From contig JAZKBD010000023.1 of assembly GCA_040388785.1 (NCBI GenBank), positions 1 through 64,000 of the forward strand: 64,000 bases of DNA, written 5' to 3'. The position numbers were made by a program, and so were the translations under genes. Under the pieces are notes generated by a model, which was not told the origin of the DNA, searched no databases, and saw nothing but the letters and a program-made list of their open reading frames with translations. The first letter of the stretch is position 1; every line of letters begins with the position of its first letter. This stretch comes from 66-474 sp040388785. GTDB taxonomy: Bacteria > Pseudomonadota > Gammaproteobacteria > Xanthomonadales > Rhodanobacteraceae. Of the stretch, positions 17,525 through 24,891 are shown piece after piece.

Positions 17525-19093
17525 GTGGGTCGATCCAACGAGCAACTCTGGGCCCAAGCCCGGCACTTCATTACAACCAATCAGGCGGTGTCCGCGCGGG
17601 CCACGTTGGAATCGATATTGGCGCGTGAACCCGGCGACACTGCGGCACACCTTGTGCTGGGCGCTTTGTATGCAGCCGATGATCATCAGCGTGCCGCGAC
17701 CCGTCAGGTCTTGGCTGCTACGGCCAATCCGCCCGAGGACCCAGGACTGCTAACCGATTTAGTGGCGGCGCTGCTCCAGGTCGGGGAAATCGTCGAGGCA
17801 AAGCGGTTGCTGGACATGCCGGCGGTTGCCCACAGTGGTGCAGTCCATATCCTGATGCGTGCCGCTGCCCAGCGCCAATTGATGGGTGACCACAAGGCCG
17901 CGCTGGCGCTCATCGAACAGGCCACAGGCGCGGGTGCGGCGGGGCGGGATTTCCACTTCTATCGCGCAATACAACTTGCCTTCAATGGCGAACTGGAGTC
18001 GTCGCAACACGAACTGGAACGTTGCATTGCGATCAACCCTCCGTTGGGTCGCGCCTACGTGCAGCTCGCGAGGATGCAGAAACAAACCGAGAACGACAAC
18101 CACCTGGCCGCGATCGATACGGCACTGCAGCGCACTGAAAAAGGTAGTGAAGATCACGCTGCGCTTGAGTTCGCGCGTTACAAGGAACTCGAAAACTTGC
18201 AACGATACGAGGAAGCGTGGCAAGCGTTGAATCACGGGAACGCATTGATGCACGCACGGCTGCCATATGACCCGGCGCGGGAACGCGAGCTGTTCCAGCG
18301 TCTTGCCGAAATATGTGGGCCCGCATTCTTGCGCGCCGACCAAAGTGAGGCGGATGAAGGGCCGCAACCCATCTTCGTGATCGGAATGCCACGTTCGGGC
18401 ACCACGGTCTTGGAACGCGTTTTGGGGAATCATTCGTGCGTGACGTCCGCTGGTGAGCTGGGAGACTTTCCCAGAGCGTTGGCATACGCCGTGGATCATC
18501 GCGCCGAGTTCATGTTCGACGAAACCACGCTCGAGAGACTGAGAGGCGTGGACTGGCGTGCGGTCGGACGCAGGTATCTTGCGCAGACTCGCTGGCGTGC
18601 AGGCTCCAAACCGTTTTTTGTGGACAAGTTGCCCCGCAACTGGATGATGGCGGGCATGATCCACAAAGCGTTTCCGAATGCGCCGATCCTGCACGTCGTG
18701 CGTGATCCCATGGATGTGTGTTTTTCCAACTGGCGAGCTTATTTCGGTCGTGGGCGGGAATATGCCTATGCATATGAGTTGGATTCACTGGCTGCGCACT
18801 ATTGCCATTACCGCCAAACGATGGCGCACTGGAAGGCTGCGATGCCTGGCGTGATATTTGATGTGCCATACACTTGGCTGGTGCACGAGCCGGAGGCTGC
18901 GGCGCGTGGATTACTTCTATTTTGCGGTTTGGACTGGGAGCCCGGTTGCATGGATTTGACGAGGAACACAACCCCCAGCGCGACGCTCAGCATGCCGCAG
19001 GTGCGTTCGTCGATCCATCAACGCGCGTTCGATGAGTGGCGCCACTACGAGATGCACCTGTCGGATTTGGCACAAGTACTTCAGCGCGCATGA
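17525..19093 (+). CDS. TPR-sulfotransferase 3
   Basis: A third paralogue, 522 residues, with TPR-like repeats to about residue 255. The PAPS loop is PIFVIGMPRSGTT at 282-294, the putative catalytic Glu311 is in SAGELGDF, and the 3'-phosphate motif is VVRDPMDVCFSN. Conserved tail motifs are LTRNTTPSATLS and DEWRHYEMHL. The start is a GTG at 17525 preceded by GGGGA about 6 nt upstream; no ATG is available near the conserved N-terminus. The stop overlaps the next gene (ATGA), so genes 3 and 4 are almost certainly translated from one transcript. The start is divergent from TonB receptor 1. It begins the second copy of the sulfotransferase pair plus receptor module. Confidence 0.88.
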   Translation: MGRSNEQLWAQARHFITTNQAVSARATLESILAREPGDTAAHLVLGALYAADDHQRAATRQVLAATANPPEDPGLLTDLVAALLQVGEIVEAKRLLDMPAVAHSGAVHILMRAAAQRQLMGDHKAALALIEQATGAGAAGRDFHFYRAIQLAFNGELESSQHELERCIAINPPLGRAYVQLARMQKQTENDNHLAAIDTALQRTEKGSEDHAALEFARYKELENLQRYEEAWQALNHGNALMHARLPYDPARERELFQRLAEICGPAFLRADQSEADEGPQPIFVIGMPRSGTTVLERVLGNHSCVTSAGELGDFPRALAYAVDHRAEFMFDETTLERLRGVDWRAVGRRYLAQTRWRAGSKPFFVDKLPRNWMMAGMIHKAFPNAPILHVVRDPMDVCFSNWRAYFGRGREYAYAYELDSLAAHYCHYRQTMAHWKAAMPGVIFDVPYTWLVHEPEAAARGLLLFCGLDWEPGCMDLTRNTTPSATLSMPQVRSSIHQRAFDEWRHYEMHLSDLAQVLQRA

Positions 19094-20661
19094 GCCGATC
19101 GGTCGAACGTCGCTGGGAACAAGCTCTCAGGTATTTACAGCAGGGACAAATAGCTGCCGCGCATGCGCAGCTGGAGTCGCTGCGCATTCAGGCTCCACGA
19201 GACGTGCGTACGCGTCTGCTGGCGGCGCGCCTCGCGTGGCATGGGGATCGTGTACGTGATGCCATCGGGCTTGCGCAGGAACTGTGCGATGCCCCGCCAG
19301 ACGATGCAGATTTGCTGTGCGATACGATAGAGCTGCTCTCCATGGTCGGCCATACAGCAGCAGCTCACCGCCTGCTCGATCATCCAGTTTGGCAACAAAC
19401 GCAATCCGTTGATGTATTGCTGCGTTACGCCAATTTCAGGCAGAACTTCGGCGATCACTCGCAGTCACTCGATGCACTGGAGCGGCTGCTCTCGATTTCC
19501 CCGGGCACCATCGAAATCCAACTGTATCGTGGTCAGGAGTTGATGTTTCTAGGCCGAATCGATGAAGCCGACACGGCCTTCCGAACATGTCTTTCCATGG
19601 AACCAGGGAATGGGCTGGCGATGTATCGCTTGGCTCGCTTGCGGCAAAACTCACCAGACAAGGCTCTTTTGCATCTCATCGATACGGGTCAACGGCAAAC
19701 TCGCGGCCCCTCGACCGCGCATGCCGCTTTTGCATTTGCCCTGTATCACGTACTGGAAGGACTGGGCAGGTACGATGAGGCGTGGGTTGCATTGGCTCAA
19801 GCCAATAGCGAAATGCATTCGATGAGTGGCCGGGACGCAACGCGTCAGCAAGAAGGGCTGCAGCACTTCATTGAATGGTTGTCGGCCAATCGTCCACCGG
19901 AGGCTGTGTCGGAGTCAGTCAAAGATGGGCCCACTCCGATTTTCATCGTCGGTCTGCCGCGTTCGGGCACCACTCTGCTTGAAAGGATGCTTTCCAATCA
20001 TTCGCAGGTGAATTCCGCGGGGGAATTGATCGACTTTGGACTTCAGATGATGAGAGCCGCCGGTACGCGTTCTTTGCATGGCGAGCGATTTCTGTCGCAC
20101 CTTTCAGGACTTGATCTGCGCGACGTTGCGCGGGGCTATTTATCCGAAACCGCGTGGCGCGCCCAAGGGCGCGCATTTTACGTGGACAAGCAACCGGCCA
20201 ACTGGATGATTGCAGGGTTGATCCATTTGGCCCTTCCCGAAGCGAGAATTCTGCACTTGCAGCGGGATCCGATCGACGTATGTTTCAGTAATTATCGCGC
20301 GATGTTCGGGGAGTCATACACGTGGAGTTACGACTGCAACACAATGGCGGAGCATTATCGCGACTATTGTCGTCTGATGGGGCATTGGCGTGATACGTGC
20401 CCGAATGCAATTCTTGACGTGCGATACGCCGATCTGATTAGTAATCCGGAGGCGGCTTTGCGCAAAGTGGTTGCGTTCTGCGGGTTGCAATGGGAGGTTG
20501 GCTGCGACGACATCACGCGCAATGACTCACCCGTGTCCACCTTGAGCTCGGTTCAGGTGCGTGAGCCCGTCCACACCCGGGCGTTGCATCAATGGCGCCC
20601 GTACTCCGTACAGCTCCAGTTGCTGCAAGATGCTTTGTACGCTGTAGCGCGACGGCAGTAA
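19090..20661 (+). CDS. TPR-sulfotransferase 4
   Basis: A fourth paralogue, 523 residues, starting MSRSVERRWEQALRYL with an ATG overlapping the previous stop. TPR-like repeats extend to about residue 255. The PAPS loop is PIFIVGLPRSGTT at 283-295, the putative catalytic Glu312 is in SAGELIDF, and the 3'-phosphate motif is LQRDPIDVCFSN. Tail motifs are DITRNDSPVSTLS, VREPVHTR and HQWRPY. It converges on TonB receptor 2 across a 92 bp gap. Its codon use is visibly less GC-biased than the surrounding housekeeping genes, which suggests transfer or relaxed selection. An upstream in-frame extension to 19036 lies inside gene 3 and was not used. Confidence 0.88.
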   Translation: MSRSVERRWEQALRYLQQGQIAAAHAQLESLRIQAPRDVRTRLLAARLAWHGDRVRDAIGLAQELCDAPPDDADLLCDTIELLSMVGHTAAAHRLLDHPVWQQTQSVDVLLRYANFRQNFGDHSQSLDALERLLSISPGTIEIQLYRGQELMFLGRIDEADTAFRTCLSMEPGNGLAMYRLARLRQNSPDKALLHLIDTGQRQTRGPSTAHAAFAFALYHVLEGLGRYDEAWVALAQANSEMHSMSGRDATRQQEGLQHFIEWLSANRPPEAVSESVKDGPTPIFIVGLPRSGTTLLERMLSNHSQVNSAGELIDFGLQMMRAAGTRSLHGERFLSHLSGLDLRDVARGYLSETAWRAQGRAFYVDKQPANWMIAGLIHLALPEARILHLQRDPIDVCFSNYRAMFGESYTWSYDCNTMAEHYRDYCRLMGHWRDTCPNAILDVRYADLISNPEAALRKVVAFCGLQWEVGCDDITRNDSPVSTLSSVQVREPVHTRALHQWRPYSVQLQLLQDALYAVARRQ

Positions 20662-20701
20662 CCAATCCGCGTCACGGACAGTGGTTTTTCAAATGTCCAA
20701 T

Positions 20702-20730
20702 AAAAAAGGGCTGGCCCGAAGGCCAGCCCT
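20702..20730 (-). terminator. Rho-independent terminator of TonB receptor 2
   Basis: Stem GGGCTGGCC (20708-20716) and GGCCAGCCC (20721-20729) with loop CGAA on the plus strand, followed on the minus strand by six T. It is identical in stem and loop to the terminator after TonB receptor 1, which fits duplication of the whole receptor segment. Confidence 0.88.
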
Positions 20731-20753
20731 GGATTGATGCGCCGGAACTGCGA

Positions 20754-23576
20754 TCAGGGGAGCTTTACGTTCAGCTCCATCATGATCAGCCGACCGTAGG
20801 GGTTGTAGCTGAAGACGTCGAAGTACGGATATGCGGTGTACGACGCATCGTATGGGGGGCGGGCGTCGAAGATGTTGTTCCCGATCAGCGTGGCGGTAAT
20901 GTTCGGCGTCACGTGGTACTGGATCGTGGCGTTGTACTTCATCCAGGGACCAACTGTGAAGTGTCCGTTATAGCTGAAGGTCTTGCCGTAACGCTGGTAC
21001 TGGAGCGTGGTACTCCATTTGCCGATATCCCAACCCAAAGTGGCGCTGCCGATATCCTTGAACTGATTGCCGTACGCATTGGTGCGCAGGTAATCGGTCG
21101 GCTCGTCACCAGGAAACTGCTGGTAAAGGTGACTGGTTTGAACCGCATAATCCAAGGCCAGATTGAAGTCGCCGAAACGCCCCCATGCCCAATGGTACTG
21201 ACCTGACGCATGGATGCCAGACACCGATTCACGAGAAATATTGATCGGCAACGTGGTGACGCTTTCAAGCGTGCCGGGATTGATCGGTGCGTTGAGCGGG
21301 GTGCGATCCACCTGCGACACGAACTGTTGGCATGATGGCGAATTGCCGTCCACTGGATTGCCTTGGATCGTCACACCCAAGCGGCAGTCGGCTTCCTTGT
21401 CCAGGATCGTCTGGCTGCTGTAGTTGCTGACCTCGTTGTTGATGTTGACGTGGTAGTAGTCCGACTGCAGGGTTAGGTCCTTGGTCGGCGACCACACCAC
21501 GCCGTAACCCCATGACTTGGCCGTAATGTACTGCAGGTCGCGGTTGCCGTTGGCGAAATTCTGGATCTGGACCGAATCGTACGGAGGGCCGCACTTGGAC
21601 AAGTCATTGCCAAAGTGGACACGGCAGTTGTAGGTGTCCTGGGCGCTGCTGTACGACTTGCTGCCGGTCGAGAACACGTAACCCATGTCCGGTGCCCGGA
21701 ATGCGGTCGCGTAGTTGGCTCGGAACAACAATGTATCGAGTGGACGGAATTCCAGGCCGGCCTTGTACGTGAACTTGCCTTGCGAGCTGCCGCCGTCGGG
21801 CGCGTAGCGGTCATAGCGGCCCGAAACGTCGGCCGACAGCATCTTGAAGATGGGGATATTGAACTCGATCGCGGCCGCCGAGAACGAACGTTTGCCTTCA
21901 CCACTGGTGCCCCCGAGGCCCCAGAAGTCACCTGCCAAGATGCGCGGGTCAATGGGGTTGTTCCAGTACTGATTGCCGAGATTCAACTGAGCCGCAAGTC
22001 CCACCGAACCAGCGGGCAGACTGAAAAGATCAGTATTGGTGACAGTCAAGGTTCCCTGCTGGGTGTAGGTCTCGGAGTCGCTCCGAACGTAGTCGCTGAA
22101 CGAGCGGAACTGATCCGGTGTCACCGCTCCCCAGAAATGACCGGTCTTCTCGAGATGATAGGCCGGGTAGCCATAGCCGAATGGATCTGTGCCGTCCTGC
22201 GGCCCGAGGAAGAACGCGTTCACCTTGTCGGTGAGTGGGCGCATCAAGCTGGAGTCGTTCTTGTACTGCGAGCGGTGATAGTAGGCGTCGTAGTTCCAAT
22301 TGGAATCACCGAGGCTGCCCTTGATCCCGAGGTCCACTACCCAGCTGCGGTTGTTGTCTACGGAATTGGTCAGGGTTCCCACTTCCTCCGGCGCAAAGAT
22401 GTGCTGCACCACGTAATCGAGGTGCCCGGAATCGATATCGTAGATGTACGGCGCAGTGTGGTCGCCCAAACCCCAGAATGTCGCATAGCTGCCGCCCGTG
22501 AGGTACTTGACCTTGGACTTGTTGAACAGCACATCCGCATACAGCTGGGTGTTGTCGTTCAACTGGTAGTTGGCCTTGCCGTATACGTTCAACTGCGACT
22601 GGGCATTCATGATCGTGCCCTGCGCGGGCTGCTCATAACTGCCGCAGTAGTAACCGTAGCCCGGTCGATACGCGTACTGCAGCGAGCCATGGAAGAGATT
22701 ACCGTCGGGTGCGCATGTGGCCGCGCCATCTGGTGGCGTCACGTATCCGCCGGTGAAGGCGTCGCCTACCGCCCGCACACGGGCTGCGACTCGGCCGGAT
22801 GCAGTCGGTGCATCCATCGTGCTGTCCATGTAGCTGCGCTGGTAACCGTATATCGGATTCTGCTTGTTGATCTCGACTGCACCCATCAAATCCAGCTTGC
22901 CGACGCTGTGGCCGCCGGAAATCTGCAAACGTTGCTGCTGCCCGCCGCCCTCGGTATACCCGCCGGCGCGATAGTCGATGTCGAGGCCGTCCATCCGCTG
23001 CTTAAGAATGATGTTGACGACGCCCGCAATGGCGGCCGAACCATAAATGGCGGACTGGTTGCCCGGCACGATCTCGATCCGATCCACCAGCGTGGTCGGA
23101 ATGGTGCCCAGATCCACGAAGTTGGAGGTGGAGTTATAGAGCAACGGATAGTCGGCCAGCGGACGACCGTTCAACAACACCAAGGTGAAGTCCGGGTTCA
23201 GGCCGAGCAGGCTGATGGTGGTTGCACCGGGCGTAAAGCCTTGAGTGAACTGGTTGTCTTGAACTGCACCGTTCGATACCGGCATCGCCCGCAACGCGTC
23301 ATATACGTTTTTGAAGCCCTGCTTTTGCAGATCCTGCGCGGTGATCGTAATGACCGGCGTGGCAGTTTCGATCTGCGACTTCGGAATCAGCGAACCTGTC
23401 ACCGTGACGGTGTTGAGAGTCTTGGGTTCTTTCTTTTTTTCCGGCTGGGTCGTGTTTGGCTGCGCGGCAGACGATTGATCCTGCCGTGGAGCAGGCGCGG
23501 CGGTATCTTGTGCGTACGCCGTGGCGGCGACAAAGAGGCTGGCGCAGATGGCCGAGGCCAAGAGCTTGCGATTCAT
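20754..23576 (-). CDS. TonB-dependent outer-membrane receptor 2
   Basis: A 940-residue paralogue of receptor 1. The signal peptide MNRKLLASAICASLFVAATAYA is nearly the same, followed by a Gln/Pro/Ala-rich linker and NTVTVTGSLIPKSQIETATP, then the plug (QSAIYGSAAIAGVVNIILKQ) and barrel. There is no STN domain. The C-terminus is RLIMMELNVKLP, again without a terminal aromatic residue. The ATG at 23576 has GGAG about 8-11 nt upstream. Extracellular-type loops include Tyr/Asp clusters such as YIYDIDSGHLDY. The gene faces sulfotransferase 4 and shares that module order with receptor 1. Ligand unknown. Confidence 0.93.
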   Translation of the reverse strand: MNRKLLASAICASLFVAATAYAQDTAAPAPRQDQSSAAQPNTTQPEKKKEPKTLNTVTVTGSLIPKSQIETATPVITITAQDLQKQGFKNVYDALRAMPVSNGAVQDNQFTQGFTPGATTISLLGLNPDFTLVLLNGRPLADYPLLYNSTSNFVDLGTIPTTLVDRIEIVPGNQSAIYGSAAIAGVVNIILKQRMDGLDIDYRAGGYTEGGGQQQRLQISGGHSVGKLDLMGAVEINKQNPIYGYQRSYMDSTMDAPTASGRVAARVRAVGDAFTGGYVTPPDGAATCAPDGNLFHGSLQYAYRPGYGYYCGSYEQPAQGTIMNAQSQLNVYGKANYQLNDNTQLYADVLFNKSKVKYLTGGSYATFWGLGDHTAPYIYDIDSGHLDYVVQHIFAPEEVGTLTNSVDNNRSWVVDLGIKGSLGDSNWNYDAYYHRSQYKNDSSLMRPLTDKVNAFFLGPQDGTDPFGYGYPAYHLEKTGHFWGAVTPDQFRSFSDYVRSDSETYTQQGTLTVTNTDLFSLPAGSVGLAAQLNLGNQYWNNPIDPRILAGDFWGLGGTSGEGKRSFSAAAIEFNIPIFKMLSADVSGRYDRYAPDGGSSQGKFTYKAGLEFRPLDTLLFRANYATAFRAPDMGYVFSTGSKSYSSAQDTYNCRVHFGNDLSKCGPPYDSVQIQNFANGNRDLQYITAKSWGYGVVWSPTKDLTLQSDYYHVNINNEVSNYSSQTILDKEADCRLGVTIQGNPVDGNSPSCQQFVSQVDRTPLNAPINPGTLESVTTLPINISRESVSGIHASGQYHWAWGRFGDFNLALDYAVQTSHLYQQFPGDEPTDYLRTNAYGNQFKDIGSATLGWDIGKWSTTLQYQRYGKTFSYNGHFTVGPWMKYNATIQYHVTPNITATLIGNNIFDARPPYDASYTAYPYFDVFSYNPYGRLIMMELNVKLP

Positions 23577-23671
23577 CAGGAGTACTCCCCGGTAAGCAAA
23601 ACAGGTTTTCAGTGGTAGTGGACCGACGCGCCCCACGCGTCAAAGGAGCGGCGATTGCGATTCATCACTCT

Positions 23672-23688
23672 GAAATCCCAAGGATTTC
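23672..23688. promoter_or_regulatory. Operator-like dyad upstream of TonB receptor 2
   Basis: A 17-bp dyad GAAATCC-CAA-GGATTTC lies about 100 bp before the receptor 2 start. A second palindrome, GCGTTAACGC, is at 23711-23720. The 376 bp gap from 23577 to 23952 holds these, an AT-rich stretch (about 23730-23760) likely to contain the receptor promoter, and no ORF I can support. Confidence 0.3.
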
Positions 23689-23952
23689 TTGAGCCGAAGA
23701 GCATCGCGACGCGTTAACGCGACATTCACACTAGCAACAAATTAACAATGGCGCAATCCTTTTGAAAGATGAAAGAAAGATGGGCGCACGGCCATCTCCG
23801 GGGCATACGAGCCCCGTATCACCGAATGAACGCCAGCCGCACAGCGGCTTTCGTCGTATCCCCCGCCGCGGTAACATGAGAGTTCTGCCGTGATCTTGCG
23901 ATTCGTGCCGGGCTACTTCCGGCGCCGGCCGGCCCCATTCCGAGGAATTTCC

Positions 23953-24819
23953 ATGCAAAAGCTTGCTGTTGCGCCGTTGTTTCTTGCCACGTTGATCCTT
24001 GCGGGTTGCGGCGCATCCAATTCGTCCGACAACACTTCATCTTCGGCTGCCGCACCGTCCGCATCCGAGGCGGGTACGCCCGCGCCAGCCGCCACCGCGG
24101 TGACGGGGTCCGTCAAGCTGCAGGACGCCGCGGTCACGGTGACGCCGCAGGCGACGCTGGAACTGTCATTGGTGGATGTGACCCAGCAGCCGGGCGTCAC
24201 GGTGAACAAGCAGGATTTCAATCCGCCCAAGTTCCCGCAGGCGTTCCACATTCCGTTCTCGGCCTCGGCGATCCACGCGAATGACTTGTATGTGTTGCAG
24301 GCCACCATGCAGGACAACAGCCGCACCTACACCACCAAGTTGCAGCAGCCGGTGTTGACGCGCGGGCAGCCCGCGAACGTCGACCTCACGCTGGTGGCGG
24401 AGCCAACCGCCGCCGAGAAGATGCTGGACGATTTCAACAATGCCAAGCGCCAGACCGGCGGCATGACGGTCAAGAGCGGTACCGCCAGCAAGATCGGCGA
24501 ATCGCAGAGCTGGCAGGTCTTCAGCGACGTGCACGGCGTCGAATTCATCATCGAGCAGCTCAACCAGGCGGACAAGGGATTCACCAAGACCGAGTACGCG
24601 TACCGCGATTCGCTGCCGTGGGTGGTCGTGCAGGAACAGATGCCGAAGGCCGACGCGCCGGCAACCTCGACGGTCCAGGTCGGCTGGGGCAACAACGGCG
24701 TGCTGGTGCTGAACCAGAAGATCAGCGGCGGCAAGACCTCATCGTTGTCCGATGCCGACGCCAAGGCGATGCACGACAAGGCCGAAGCGGAGTTCAAGCG
24801 CTTCAGCAAGAAGCACTGA
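23953..24819 (+). CDS. YbaY/YscW-domain lipoprotein
   Basis: A predicted lipoprotein of 288 residues. The N-terminus MQKLAVAPLFLATLILAGC is a lipoprotein signal with lipobox LAGC (Cys19), followed by a Ser/Ala/Thr-rich tether. Residues about 45-145 match the YbaY (YscW-like) beta domain: VTGSVKLQDAAVTVTPQATLELSLVDVT and a later QPVLTRGQPANVDLTL. The C-terminal half is not assigned to a family. The ATG at 23953 has GAGGA 6 nt upstream and is preferred over an in-frame start at 23890. The role of this family in the envelope is poorly defined. It ends at a strong bidirectional terminator. Confidence 0.8.
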   Translation: MQKLAVAPLFLATLILAGCGASNSSDNTSSSAAAPSASEAGTPAPAATAVTGSVKLQDAAVTVTPQATLELSLVDVTQQPGVTVNKQDFNPPKFPQAFHIPFSASAIHANDLYVLQATMQDNSRTYTTKLQQPVLTRGQPANVDLTLVAEPTAAEKMLDDFNNAKRQTGGMTVKSGTASKIGESQSWQVFSDVHGVEFIIEQLNQADKGFTKTEYAYRDSLPWVVVQEQMPKADAPATSTVQVGWGNNGVLVLNQKISGGKTSSLSDADAKAMHDKAEAEFKRFSKKH

Positions 24820-24840
24820 AGTCCGCTGCTCCGGAAATGA

Positions 24841-24870
24841 AAAACCGCGCGTCCTGCGACGCGCGGTTTT
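24841..24870. terminator. Bidirectional terminator between YbaY lipoprotein and GDSL autotransporter
   Basis: A 13-bp perfect stem (AAAACCGCGCGTC / GACGCGCGGTTTT) around CTGC. It has a T tract on the plus strand (TTTTTT) and A's at the left base giving T's on the minus strand. It sits between two convergent genes. Confidence 0.9.
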
Positions 24871-24891
24871 TTGTTGCAGCGAGCGAACGGC

